From positions 2,296,001 through 2,360,000 of the forward strand of contig NC_134036.1 of assembly GCF_964204645.1 (NCBI RefSeq): DNA of 64,000 nucleotides, in the 5' to 3' direction. The position numbers and the translations under genes were made by a program. Position 1 is the first letter of the stretch. The number at the start of each line of letters is the position of its first letter. The stretch comes from Tubulanus polymorphus (Eukaryota > Nemertea > Palaeonemertea > Tubulaniformes > Tubulanidae). This document shows, one piece after another, positions 34,166 to 45,986 of the stretch. The notes under the pieces were generated by a model, which saw only the letters and a list, made by a program, of their open reading frames with translations, was not told where the DNA came from and ran no database searches.

Positions 34166-35224
34166 TCATCGAAAACCTTTTCTAGAACAAGCTTTACTGA
34201 GAATGTCAATGGACGATTTTCTGAATTTTTCATTTGTCACACAATATATAATGAAATTTACTGACGAATCAACAATTGAAAATGCCAATGCGATTATTCT
34301 AAAAGAAAAACCGATTTCCATTATGGGGAACCATTTTCGTTTACGATCCACAAATCCCAAACCTTCGCAAATAATAAACAATAAAACAACTGATAAAACC
34401 ATCCTTAAAACCCTCATTTCCCTTCTAGACGATTCATCAGTTACACCGAGCTCTGAACGTCGAGTAACCCGACGGTAAAATGTCGCCGAAATAAGAATAA
34501 CATTGATGAAAACCAAAATGAACAGAGGAAATGTGACGGTAAGATATAAGAAAAAAGTCCGCTCTGAAACTGAATAATTCCAGAAATATATGTCAAAGTT
34601 GTACCGGATCTTTCTACCAAGCCGTCTTGTGATATAAGGCCAATAGTCAGGACAATTCAGGAATACAAGATGTTTGAGGGGTAAAAATTGACCTAAATGA
34701 CCACAAAAACCCAACGCAGAAATAAATAACATTGCGCCCTGTGAGATCAGCTTTCTGGGAATTCTACGAGATTTTATTGGAAACAATACGACGATTAACC
34801 GCTCTAGACTGAGCAGTACAGTGCACCAGTTACGAGTCGTCTGAAATATATAGAAAAACGGCAAAGATATTGAAATAAAAATCCACCCGTGTTTCCAGTC
34901 ATCTACGCGGAACAACATATCTCCCAAAACGGCGTAAATGTACGCAACTCTCAGCGGATACAGAATGAATGTAGCGATCATAAACAAAATATCGTTTATA
35001 GCGAGAATTTTGATGAGAAAATAAACATCAGATTTAAACCGTTTTAGAACTAACAACGTGAATGCGTTGAATGTTATACCCAATACTGACGCCGGTAGAT
35101 AACATCCTAAATACATTAGAACATTGAATTTTAATTTGACATCAACCGGACGAGTTTGGACGCTCTGACACCAGCTAAGCTGCAGGACCGGGCCACTTGT
35201 CGTATTGTCGCTAGGAATGAACAT
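34166..35224 (-). CDS. Rhodopsin-class peptide GPCR, FMRFamide-receptor-like, copy 2
   Basis: 352 residues in a single coding exon, roughly nine in ten residues identical to copy 1 by eye. It keeps NTT at 7-9, LAIND in TM2, SLERL after TM3 and DSSVNFIIY in TM7. Loss of the TM3 Cys and retention of Cys19 and Cys191 are also shared. The C-terminus ends RKGFR, two residues shorter. Differences from copy 1 fall mainly in the N-terminal tail, the first outer loop (DDWKHGW), the TM4-loop 2 junction (HLGQFLPLKHLVFLNC) and loop 2 (FDIYFWNYSVSERTF). The cytoplasmic loops and TM6-TM7 are almost unchanged. The acceptor at 35234 with TACTACAG precedes the ATG as in copy 1. It probably has a different ligand preference but the same G-protein coupling, which is an inference from this pattern. 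Confidence 0.88.
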   Translation of the reverse strand: MFIPSDNTTSGPVLQLSWCQSVQTRPVDVKLKFNVLMYLGCYLPASVLGITFNAFTLLVLKRFKSDVYFLIKILAINDILFMIATFILYPLRVAYIYAVLGDMLFRVDDWKHGWIFISISLPFFYIFQTTRNWCTVLLSLERLIVVLFPIKSRRIPRKLISQGAMLFISALGFCGHLGQFLPLKHLVFLNCPDYWPYITRRLGRKIRYNFDIYFWNYSVSERTFFLYLTVTFPLFILVFINVILISATFYRRVTRRSELGVTDESSRREMRVLRMVLSVVLLFIICEGLGFVDRKRKWFPIMEIGFSFRIIALAFSIVDSSVNFIIYCVTNEKFRKSSIDILSKACSRKGFR

Positions 35225-36230
35225 TTTCGGCCGCTGTAGTAAGTCTATGGTTAGCGTTCCATTGTACGAATCAAGTTGAACGATATGTTAAATGATAAAT
35301 TGAAGTAAATTGACCCCTTGTTACATCAGACTCCTGCCGAGTATATCCGACCAATCAAGTCAAGTTTCACCAAGTTATCATTATTTTATCTCTGTTGAAT
35401 GCAGTCCATCTAATAAACCATAATGGAACATTTGGATAAATGTGTTCTACATCGGTCGGAGAGGAGTGAATTGAATCTAATTCTCATATCTTATTAGATA
35501 TAGTTTGTGTTAAGCCTTCGGTCCTAAATTCTTTCTCTATTCATACATATTTATATAGATATAGGTGAAACTTTCTGGAATATTTTACTGCAATAATCGC
35601 GCATCGCTTTCACACAAACCACACACATGAATACGAGAGTTCCCAGTTCACAGTTTGTGTGGTCATTCGGGGCCAATAACAAACTCCCTGTTTCACACCC
35701 AGCAGGTGTGGTGGGTTTGTAAGGGACACCAAGATCGAAAATCAAACGGAATCTACCAATCAAATAGATAACGGGGTCAATTCTTATTTTAAGATAAAAA
35801 AATATTCAGTGCTGTTAAAGAAACCTAGTTCAGTAATAACTGGGTTCGAACCTATAACACCGAAAAGTTAGGCATTTTATCTAATGTTTAGCCGCGATCA
35901 TACGGAGACGATTTGGTCCGAGTCACATTAGAGGGTGGCGAGTGAGGCGAGCACCTAGTCGGAGATTGACGGAATTTACCGAGTGCTCACGGAAAACAAG
36001 TTACCTTCATTATGAATATCATATATTTGTAACTTTAGCTTCATTGCTTTTTGATTGGTCTAATTAAGTGTAATATAAAGTTGAATCAAATTCCGACTGA
36101 AACCGGTGGAAACTTCTGGCTAAAAGACCCGATTTTGTGGCGGAAAAAAATCTGAATTTTGTCGAAAGTAAAACACCGTGTTTAAAGGCAATGATTTCGG
36201 GGTATAAATACCTCGAAGAAAATTGGCTCA

Positions 36231-36253
36231 ATCACTCTGGTTTCTCTTCAACC
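36231..36253 (+). pseudogene. U5 snRNA copy C, 5' piece (split by LINE)
   Basis: The first 23 nt of U5 (ATCACTCTGG, then TTTCTCTTCAACC) sit behind an intact upstream element and TATA box. They end exactly where the LINE begins. The rest of the gene resumes at 40476. Transcription from this promoter would enter the LINE, so no U5 RNA can be made from the locus. Confidence 0.92.
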
Positions 36254-36270
36254 ACATTGTGTAATTTGTA

Positions 36271-39200
36271 TTGTTTAGAAGATCCATTCAGGTCACTAAA
36301 TCCCCTAAAACAAGGGCTAAAAGACAAGGGTTTACTAGAATAACAAAGGTCAACAATACCATAACTAGAACTCGAATTGATAGATTTTATGTTTCTCAAT
36401 CTGTCACAAATGATGTAGAAACAATAGAACACCTTAACTCGATACACTCAGACCACAAATTAGTGTCAATGACAATTCACACAAACCAACCTCAACGTGG
36501 CAAGGGGTTCTGGCATTTGAACAATGATTTGCTAAATAATGAAAATTATGTAGACATGATTACAGACACGTGGAATAAGTGGCAAAGGCACAAAGGAGTT
36601 TATGAAAATATCCTCGAATGGTGGGATGATGGTAAAAAGCTTATTAAGTCTAAAACTATTAAATTTGCATGTGCCATTTCTAGATCTAGAAACGAATTAA
36701 ATATTTTAGAGAGTCGGGCAAGTAATGGTCAGAACTACGATTATAATAGATTGAAGAATATTGAAACCATAATTAAACAAATCGATGATAATAAAACAAA
36801 AGGGAAAATAATACGATCAAAAATTGAGTGGAGAGAAGAAGGAGAAAAAACATCGAAATTCTTCGCCAACTTAGAGAAAAGGAAAGGAAAAATTAACTAT
36901 GTAAATGCGCTTTATAATGAAAAAAATGAACTTAAAACTAATCAAAGTGAGATAATGGATATCAAAGTTAACTTCTATAAAAAATTGTACACCAAAGAAC
37001 AAACAGACCCCTTTAAACAGACCTATTTTCTAGAAAATCTATCTCAAGTTCAAAACCCAGAAATGATTGATGGTCCTATTACGATTAATGAACTAACGGA
37101 CTCGGTAAAATCTTTTAAATTAGATAAGTCGCCCGGTTTTGATGGAATATCGATTAACTTTTATAGGAAGTTCTGGAATATTCTACAAGATGACTTCCAT
37201 AAAGTAGTGTGCGAATGTATAAACCAAAACACGATTTCAGAATCTATGAAGATGGGCGTCATCACGCTACTCCACAAAAAAGACGAAAAAGCGCGTTTAG
37301 AAAACTGGAGACCAATTACTTTACTGTGTAGTGATTATAAAATAATAACAAAAACTTTAACAAACAGGTTAATCAAAGTAATGACAGATATAATTGACCC
37401 TGATCAAACATGCAACGTAAAAGGCCGGCGTATCCACGATAATTGCCATATAATTCGAGATATTATTCAATACACAGAAGACGAACATATTGAGGCATTT
37501 TTAATAGCCATCGACCAGATGAAGGCCTTTGATCGAGTCGACTGGTCCTTTATGTTTAAATCTCTTGAAGCTTTCGGATTCGGCGAAAATATGATCAAGT
37601 ACATTAAAATGTGTTATGTTGACCCTAAATCGTTGATAAAAAGTAATGGATTTTTAACAGTCCCCTTTTCCCTCGAACGGGGAGTTAGACAGGGATGCCC
37701 GATGAGCGCGTTGCTATACGTCATCATCGCTGAAACTTTATCAATAAAAATCAGGCGTAACGATGAGATTAAAGGAATTAAGTTGCCTGATGGCAGCATT
37801 TGTAAAACGAAACAGTTTGCTGATGACAATACCTTAACTTTAACCAGCACCAAATCAATTGAGGAATTATTCAATGTTTTATCTGATTTCGGAAAAGCTT
37901 CCGGTGCTAAAGTGAACCGCCAAAAAACGGAATGTTTATGGATAGGCGCCTCCAAAAATAGAACTGATACACCTTACAATCTTAAATGGTCGAACAAACA
38001 TATAAAAATATACGGCATGTATTTTGGACATGATGACATAGCTAAGTTGAACTGGGAACGAAAAGTCAGCACAGTATCAAACATATTAAATCAATGGCGT
38101 CAGACAAAACTATCCTACAAAGGAAAACGCGTAGTCATAAATTCATTTATTCTTCCTATATTATGGTATATATCAGAGATATATCCAATACCTAATACCT
38201 ACATGGAAAGGATTCAGAACCAAATTAATAATTTTCTTTGGTCATATGGAAAACACCATGTTAGGGCAGAGGTTATTTATAAACCTTTACGACAGGGTGG
38301 CCTAGCAATTAACAATATAAACTGTAGGATAATAGCCCAGAGAGTGCGAACAATTCTATCTGAAATAAGGAAAGAAACGAAATGGAGACCTTTGCTCAAT
38401 TTCTATCTCGAAAAAATACTCGGACCTGGCTGGTCATTACATTCCTTGATCAACGTAAATTTCGTAAATAAAGTAACTAATAACTTGTATTATAAAAACC
38501 TACTATCTGCATGGAAATATGTGATAACTCTTACCGAACCACAATTATCAAAGCACGATATAAAAAACAATTTATTATTCAATAACCCTTCAATAACTTT
38601 TAACGGCAAAACTTTAAACTACCCAGAGTATTCAGAAATAGGACTAACAAATGTCAAAAATTTATTCGATGAATACGGAAATTACTTGGAACTAGAAAAT
38701 TTTACACCAATTCTCGAAAACGCTAGAAAACATAAAAGGATATACGAGGCGATTCCCAGAGAATGGCGCGTCATCCTTGGTGACGAAAGCTTAGCCGACA
38801 CTAAAAAATCAGCTTTTACGGTAAAATTCCACAATAAACAAAGACTTTTCATTAGTTTAACAATGAGGGAGTTATATAGTTTCATTATACATAAGAAATT
38901 CGGGCACATTGTCCCGATAGGACGAAGGAAAATCGAAGATTTCCTCAATGCAAACGATATCGACTGGGCCCAAATTTGGGAAGATAGCTATCACCCGATT
39001 ATAGACAAAAAATTGAGCGATATGCAATGGCGTTTCCTACATGATTCGTTAGCAACAGCAAACAAACTAGTAACATGGCAAGTTTCAAATGATCCAACCT
39101 GTAAGGTATGCGGTCGAGCGGCCACAAATAGACATGTAATAATTGAATGCCCGGCAGCAATTGAACTTTTTTCTCGATTCCAAACTATAATTGACCAAAT

Positions 39201-39534
39201 AGCGGAACAGCCAACTAACTTAGATAAACGAGTAATATATTTCGGCTTGCCTAGACAGATAATTAGAAATTCAAAAAATAGACATATATGTAATTATGTA
39301 ATAACAGTTCTAAAATGGACACTGTACAAAAATCACCGTAAATCATGTGACGGGGAACAGCAAATAGATCTAAAAAACTATGCTAGGAATTATATTGTAA
39401 ATAGATTAAAACAAGAGATTGCACACAAAAAGAACATACATTTGTGGACCCAAAATGAATCCCTAATTAAAATAACTGAAATGGAATTGGTAATAAATGA
39501 AATACTACTCGATACAATTTATGATATACTGTAA
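36271..39534 (+). CDS. LINE ORF2-like protein fragment: endonuclease tail, reverse transcriptase, zinc knuckle
   Basis: 1,087 codons stay open, but the first codon (TTG) is not a real start; the frame is entered after a stop at 36262. Residues 32-38 (TRTRIDR) and 60-62 (SDH) are the last two conserved blocks of the AP-type endonuclease, SDH carrying the catalytic His. The reverse transcriptase covers about 280-600: SPGFDG (287), NWRPITLL (about 345), the first Asp motif AIDQMKAFD (about 413), GVRQGCP (471) and the catalytic FADD (516-519). A CX2CX7HX4C knuckle lies at 944-960. Just upstream, an EDPFRSLNPLKQG block of the endonuclease is read in another frame, so a frameshift separates it from the main frame. 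The reverse transcriptase itself is unbroken over more than 1,000 codons, implying recent insertion. The protein is not expected to be made from this truncated locus. Confidence 0.88.
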   Translation: MFRRSIQVTKSPKTRAKRQGFTRITKVNNTITRTRIDRFYVSQSVTNDVETIEHLNSIHSDHKLVSMTIHTNQPQRGKGFWHLNNDLLNNENYVDMITDTWNKWQRHKGVYENILEWWDDGKKLIKSKTIKFACAISRSRNELNILESRASNGQNYDYNRLKNIETIIKQIDDNKTKGKIIRSKIEWREEGEKTSKFFANLEKRKGKINYVNALYNEKNELKTNQSEIMDIKVNFYKKLYTKEQTDPFKQTYFLENLSQVQNPEMIDGPITINELTDSVKSFKLDKSPGFDGISINFYRKFWNILQDDFHKVVCECINQNTISESMKMGVITLLHKKDEKARLENWRPITLLCSDYKIITKTLTNRLIKVMTDIIDPDQTCNVKGRRIHDNCHIIRDIIQYTEDEHIEAFLIAIDQMKAFDRVDWSFMFKSLEAFGFGENMIKYIKMCYVDPKSLIKSNGFLTVPFSLERGVRQGCPMSALLYVIIAETLSIKIRRNDEIKGIKLPDGSICKTKQFADDNTLTLTSTKSIEELFNVLSDFGKASGAKVNRQKTECLWIGASKNRTDTPYNLKWSNKHIKIYGMYFGHDDIAKLNWERKVSTVSNILNQWRQTKLSYKGKRVVINSFILPILWYISEIYPIPNTYMERIQNQINNFLWSYGKHHVRAEVIYKPLRQGGLAINNINCRIIAQRVRTILSEIRKETKWRPLLNFYLEKILGPGWSLHSLINVNFVNKVTNNLYYKNLLSAWKYVITLTEPQLSKHDIKNNLLFNNPSITFNGKTLNYPEYSEIGLTNVKNLFDEYGNYLELENFTPILENARKHKRIYEAIPREWRVILGDESLADTKKSAFTVKFHNKQRLFISLTMRELYSFIIHKKFGHIVPIGRRKIEDFLNANDIDWAQIWEDSYHPIIDKKLSDMQWRFLHDSLATANKLVTWQVSNDPTCKVCGRAATNRHVIIECPAAIELFSRFQTIIDQIAEQPTNLDKRVIYFGLPRQIIRNSKNRHICNYVITVLKWTLYKNHRKSCDGEQQIDLKNYARNYIVNRLKQEIAHKKNIHLWTQNESLIKITEMELVINEILLDTIYDIL

Positions 39535-40475
<941 letters not shown>

Positions 40476-40574
40476 GCGTTTAAATCTTTCGCCTTTTACT
40501 AAAGATTTCCGTGGAGAGGAACAATCAATGAGTCTATGGACTGATTTTTGAAGCCCTTCTAACCAGGAGGGTAA
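40476..40574 (+). pseudogene. U5 snRNA copy C, 3' piece (split by LINE)
   Basis: U5 resumes at GCGTTTAAATC directly after the LINE A tail. It has loop 1 GCCTTTTAC at 40491-40499, the Sm site ATTTTTG at 40544-40550 and the 3' hairpin CCCTTCT/AGGAGGG. Apart from one base in that hairpin it matches copies A, B and D. The near-absence of decay indicates a recent split. Confidence 0.93.
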
Positions 40575-41069
40575 CTTATAACGATAATGTAAAATGGCAT
40601 TCAGCCGGTGGCCTAGCTTAGAATTAGGTCCAGTCTCAGATTTAAGTCCAGTCTAAGACTATTTTGTTTATATAGTCGATGTAACATTTTACTACCGATC
40701 TAATGAATAAAGATAACACTTGGACTACTTATAAGGCTCTATTATAGGGCGGGTGATTTGCTGTAGCATTTTTACAACCTGATAATTCAAACGGAAAAGA
40801 AATGCAGATTAACCTATTTTGCAAAAAACTAACCCCCTCCCAGTTTTGGTGTCGGTTTTATGAATTCATCCGTTGTAAAAACATTGTTAAAATATCATCG
40901 TCCTTTTTGTCCTTTCTTTTCCAGTTTGAGAAATGTTCGGACAGTTTTGATGCCTCTGTATTAGATTCTCATCGAGATTTTCTTTTTGAAATTTAATTGT
41001 GGGTTTTTCTTCGAAAATCCGGAGCGAGTTCCACAGTAGAATTGTCTCATCTCAACTCACGCCAGCTAT

Positions 41070-42137
41070 TCATCGAAAACGAGAACCTTTTCTAGAGCAA
41101 GCTTTACTGAGAATGTCAATGGACGATTTTCTGAATTTTTCATTTGTCACACAATATATAATGAAATTTACTGACGAATCAACAATGGAAAATGCCAATG
41201 CGATTATTCTAAAAGAAAAACCGATATCCTTTATGGGGAACCATTTTCGTTTACGATCCACAAATCCCAAACCTTCGCAAATAATAAACAATGCAACAAC
41301 TGATAAAACCATCCTTAAAACCCTCATTTCCCTTCTAGACGATTCATCAGTTACACCGAGCTGTGAACGTCGAGTAACCCGACGGTAAAATGTCGCCGAA
41401 ATAAGAATAACATTGATGAAAACCAAAATGAACAGAGGAAATGTGACGGTGAGATAGAAGAAAAAAGTCCGCTCAGAAACTGTAAAAATCCAGTATCCTA
41501 TGTCAAAATTGTACCGGATGTTTCTACCACGCCGTTTTGTGATATAAGGCCAATAGTCAGGACAGTTCATGAATCCAAGTTGTTTGCGGGGTATAAATTG
41601 ACCTAGATGACCACAAAAACCCAACACAGAAATAAATAACATTGCACCCTGTGAGATCAGCTTTCTGGGAAGTCTACGAGATTTTATAGGAAACAATACG
41701 ACGATTAACCGCTCTAGACTGAGCAGTACAGTGCACCAGTTACGCGTCATCTGAAATATATAGAAAAACGGCAAAGATATTGAAATAAAAATCCACCCGA
41801 AAATCCAGTCGCTGCGCACCCGTAACAACATATCTCCCAAAACGGCGTAAATGTACGCAACTCTCAGCGGATAAAGAATGAATGTAGCGACCATAAACAA
41901 CAGGTCGTTTATAGCGAGAATTTTGATGAGAAAAAAAACATCAGATTTAAACCGTTTTAGAACTAATAACGTGAATGCGTTGAATGTTATACCTAGTACT
42001 GACGCCGGTAGATAACATCCTAAATACATTAGAACACTGAATTTTGGTTTGACATTAACCGGACGAGTTTGGACGCTCTGACACCAGCTAAGCTGCAGGA
42101 CCGGGCCACTTGTCGTATTGTCGCTAGGAATGAACAT
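41070..42137 (-). CDS. Rhodopsin-class peptide GPCR, FMRFamide-receptor-like, copy 3
   Basis: 355 residues in a single coding exon. It has the same class A marks as copies 1 and 2 (LAIND, SLERL, DSSVNFIIY; no TM3 Cys; Cys19 and the loop 2 Cys kept). It has one extra residue in the first outer loop (VRSDWIFGW instead of VDDWNLGW), a changed loop 2 (FDIGYWIFTVSERTF) and SRRLPRK in place of SRRIPRK in the inner loop 2. The acceptor TTATTACAG lies at 42147, nine bases before the ATG. The spacer between this gene and its U5 (copy C) is about 260 bp shorter than in the other units. It is intact and probably functional; the ligand is unknown. Confidence 0.88.
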   Translation of the reverse strand: MFIPSDNTTSGPVLQLSWCQSVQTRPVNVKPKFSVLMYLGCYLPASVLGITFNAFTLLVLKRFKSDVFFLIKILAINDLLFMVATFILYPLRVAYIYAVLGDMLLRVRSDWIFGWIFISISLPFFYIFQMTRNWCTVLLSLERLIVVLFPIKSRRLPRKLISQGAMLFISVLGFCGHLGQFIPRKQLGFMNCPDYWPYITKRRGRNIRYNFDIGYWIFTVSERTFFFYLTVTFPLFILVFINVILISATFYRRVTRRSQLGVTDESSRREMRVLRMVLSVVALFIICEGLGFVDRKRKWFPIKDIGFSFRIIALAFSIVDSSVNFIIYCVTNEKFRKSSIDILSKACSRKGSRFR

Positions 42138-43127
42138 TTTCGGCCGCTGTAATAAGTCAGCGTTAGCGTTCTATTGTACGTATGTTAAATGATAAATTGA
42201 AGTAAATTGAACCCTGGTTACATCAGGCTCCTGCCGAGTATATCCGACCAATCAAGTCAAGTTTCACCAAGTTATCATTATTTTATCTCCGTTGAATGCA
42301 GTCCATCTAATAAACCATAATGGAACATTTGAATAGAAGTGTTCTACATCGGTCGGAGAGGAGTAAATTGAATCTAATTCTCATATCTTATTAGATAAAG
42401 TTTCTGTTAAGCCTTCGGTCCTAAATTCTTTCTCTATTCATACATATTTATGTAGATATAGGTGAAACTTTCTGAAATATTTTACTGAAATAATCGCGCA
42501 TCGCTTTCACACAAACCACACACATGAATAAGAGAGTTCCCAGTTCACAGTTTGTGTGGTCATTCGGGGCCGATAACAAACCCCCTGTTTCACTCCCAGC
42601 AGGTGTGGTGGGTTTGTAAGGGACACCAAGATCGAAAATCAAACGGAATCTACCAATCAAATAGTTAACGGGGTCAATCCTTATTTTAAGATAATAAAAT
42701 ATTCTGTGTTGTTAAAGAAACCTAGTTCAATAATAACTGGGTTCGAACCTATAACACCCAAAAGTTAGGCATTTTATCTAATGTTTAGCCGCGATCATAC
42801 GGAGACGATTTGGTCCGAGTCAAATTAGAGGGTGCCGAGTGTGAGTCGTGCACCTAGTCGGAGATTCACGGAATTTACCGAGTGCTCACGGAAAACAAGT
42901 TACCATCATTATGATTATCATATATTTGTAACTGTAGCATCATTGCTAGTTGATTGGTCTAATTAAGTGTAATATGAATTTGGATAAAATTCCGACTGAA
43001 ATCTGTGGGAACTTCTGGCTAAAAGACCGATTTTGTGGAGGTAAAGAATCTGAATTTGTCGAAAGTAAAACACCGTGTTTAAAGGCAATGGTTTCGGGGT
43101 ATAAATACCTCGAGGACTGTCAGCTGA

Positions 43128-43248
43128 ATCACTCTGGTTTCTCTTCAACCGCGTTTAAATCTTTCGCCTTTTACTAAAGATTTCCGTGGAGAGGAACAAT
43201 CAATGAGTCTATAGACTGATTTTTGAAGCCCTCCATACCAGGAGGGTA
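43128..43248 (+). ncRNA. U5 spliceosomal snRNA, copy D
   Basis: Complete U5 gene at the right end of the array. Loop 1 GCCTTTTAC is at 43166-43174, the Sm site ATTTTTG at 43219-43225, and the 3' hairpin is CCCTCCATACCAGGAGGG with a changed loop. The promoter (TATA near 43100, upstream element near 43070) is intact. No GPCR follows: array homology ends right after the hairpin. Confidence 0.92.
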
Positions 43249-43322
43249 GCTTACAACAATAATATAAGAAATGTACTATTCAATCATAACCTACCAGCCA
43301 AATAAGTCCCTGATTTAAAAAA

Positions 43323-43397
43323 AAAGATTTCCGTGGAGAGGAACAACCAATGAGTCTATAGACTGATTATTGAAGCCCTTCTCATTAGGAGGTTAAC
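43323..43397 (+). pseudogene. U5 snRNA pseudogene E, 5'-truncated
   Basis: Only the second half of U5 is present, from AAAGATTTCCGTGGAGAGG through GAGTCTATAGACTG and a decayed hairpin. The Sm site is mutated (GATTATTGA) and loop 1 is missing. It is preceded by GATTT and a run of nine A, 72 bp after the end of copy D. Confidence 0.85.
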
Positions 43398-44550
43398 TCA
43401 TCAAATTATCAAAAAAATACCACATTTACATGCCCGATTGTATCATCTCGACTGACTATGTACTTCTTTGTGTATTTTTTTTAAATCTTAAAATAGGGAT
43501 TGTCCCAGTTATTTATTCATTTGGTTGGCAAATAAGAGTAAGGGTATTAGCGAGTGTATAAATACCATAGCATTTCGTTCCTAAAAAGCAATCGATATTT
43601 CGTCCGCCAGTAAGGTCATAAAATCGTCTGGACATTCAGATCCCTGGAATTATATAGTCAGATTTTAGGACTCGCAATCTCGTAAAAACTGGACCAAGTT
43701 AACGTTGGCGATATAAACAAAGTGTTTCTTGTTAATAAGTCTCGCGATTTCTCCCGATTTATCGCCGTTTGACGTCTTCGGGATGAGAGAGTGAGATAGT
43801 CTCGAAATATCAAATTGCTGCCGCCAATTGCCAGTTTTCCGACTCTCAAACTGTGTTATCACCTCAAATATCACGTGTATATTTCATTGTGAGATATATC
43901 ATTTCACGCGTGATATCTCATTTTCGTTTTTTTTTTTTTTTTTTTTTTTTTGTATTTTTTTTTATGAATGGAAATTTCGTAGCCTCTCAACGAATCGGTC
44001 AAATATTGCCGCTGTGATGTAGGAACTTGTGTCATCTCTCGTCTGTGAGATCAAGGTCGTCTGCTTCAAGCAACAACAAACGAAAAAAATGGAGAAATAA
44101 ACAACAGAAAACCGAATCTAACGACATTCGAGTCGATACTCGTTTCATGACGGTCTAAAGGGGAGAGGTGGGGGGTCCTTACACACTCACACGGCAGCAC
44201 AACCGTAGCCAGAGAATCCATTAACACGATAAAAACCACCGTTGAGAATTCGTTCCGGGTGCGAAAAAAGCGTTCGAAAAAAAATATTTTACCGAATATC
44301 TCACGCGAACATTGTCGTGTTGCTTAGGAACTGGATATTTCAGATTTCGTGATATAAACAGTTCTAGCGGTAAAATGAGAGAAATCAAAACATGAAATTT
44401 CAACCAGTAAAATATGACCTTCACATTGTTCCAGTGAAAAGTGAGATTCTACTTGAAAAGGTGTCGATGAGGATAGTGGATTTTGAAAATCAAAGATGGC
44501 TGCCAGTCAGCCATATTAAAAGCAATAGTGATCAAAAGAAACAACATCGA
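43398..44550. other. Spacer, no gene recognised
   Basis: AT-rich, with a T run at 43929-43952 and GCAGACGA-family words at 44039 and 44057. Small frames on both strands lack family features. Confidence 0.4.
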
Positions 44551-44985
44551 GTGGCATTTCAAGATAAGATAGCTGCCCGTATAAATCCCCCTATGACATC
44601 AGCAAACTAATCTAAAAGATGGCTGCCTCTATAAATCACCCCATGACATCAGAAAATGACACAGAAGACACTTAAAGAGATGGCTGCTTTCATAAATCCT
44701 CCTATGACATCATCAGATTGATCTAGAGGCCTTGCTTGTAAATATGGCTGCTCCCATAAACCCCCCTATGACATCATCAGATTGATCTAGACTCCTTGCT
44801 AGAAAAGATGGCTGTCCCCATAGACCTGTCTATGACATCATCGAAGTGATATGTGGACACTCCCAGGAAGTATGAGTGTATGGATGAATCCCCCTATGAC
44901 ATCATCAGTGATTGACGTGGTGATTGGACCACTTCCGAGTTAGGAAATTACTTCCATGAATCCCCCTATGACATCAGCAAACAAT
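44551..44985. repeat. Third cluster of CRE-like repeats
   Basis: Seven copies of CCCCCTATGACATCATCA or close variants, near 44587, 44637, 44699, 44763, 44829, 44890 and 44963. They are separated by 50-75 bp that often contain AGATGGCTGCC and GATTGATCTAGA. This is the reverse-complement orientation of the clusters at 6.3-7.7 and 26.8-27.2 kb. Confidence 0.65.
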
Positions 44986-45986
44986 CGACAAGACCGCAGA
45001 ACGGAATCGACAATAGTGTTACACAATGTGAGAGGTATTGAAACATGAAAGAGATCTTCACGCGCGGAAGCCAGCAATTGTGAAAACGTCTCTCCGCGGA
45101 AAATAAACCTAATTCCTAGGCAATAACCTGGTCTATAATTACCCGGATAGAGAGAGTGGTGAGAGTGAGAGAGTGAGAGGTCCGCCGGCTAAATAACCGC
45201 CGGTTGTCACCAGAAACGAAATGAACCACTTTATTTATAATAAAAACTCTATTACCAGCATCGCCTCCTCAGCGGCAGCGGTTACAGTGCTAACCTGACT
45301 CCACACACACCATCGCAGCCACAACCGCCGCAATTGTTACACACGCACGGTCGCTGTACTACAACAATCACAGCCGCGATTGTTGTTTATTTGAACGAAT
45401 TGTTGTTTATTTTTTCAAGATCAAAGAACACCACTCCATGTAACAGGGGCACGAGAAGGGGTGAGGACAATATTTAAGTCAAGTCTACGTTTAATTTTCT
45501 AGTAACAAATTGTACTTATTGAATCTTTTTTAATACCATCACTAAATAGGGCCAGCTCTTGAGCAGAGGAGTGGTAAACTAGGACCTATTGACCGATCAA
45601 GGTTCGTCTCATTCTGAACTGGAGAAATATTTCAATCTCTGTTTGCGTCTCATTCAGTTTGTCAAGGTCACCTTGAGATTGCGCAGCTCGTGATATCTCT
45701 TATCATCTCTCAAAAATCAGTATCATTTATCGAGTGATGAAAAATTACCGGTGCCTCGGAACTTCGTCGCGCGTTGACCGGAAGTCCAACTGACCGGAAG
45801 AACTAAGAGGCAGACTCGTTAACGTCACTAGCTCCGAGAGTATTTATGACCGGACCGGAAGTGAGTCTCCACACGACCGGTGATGGACACTACGTCATCG
45901 AAAATGAGAGAGAAGGTAATAATCGTAATTTCTGACCATGAACACGGTTTAGCAGACGACATTTGGATGGGATACGACGTTCTAGA
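44986..45986. other. Downstream region of GPCR copy 4
   Basis: No gene recognised. CA- and CCG-rich words lie at 45240-45400 (ACAACCGCCGCAATTGTTAC). A GCAGACGA word lies at 45952, just past the GPCR stop. Confidence 0.35.

Noticed and set aside
36137-36343. 68-codon frame crossing the U5 promoter and the LINE 5' junction
   Set aside because: Its first half translates the U5 promoter and RNA. Only the last part is LINE endonuclease, described with the LINE.
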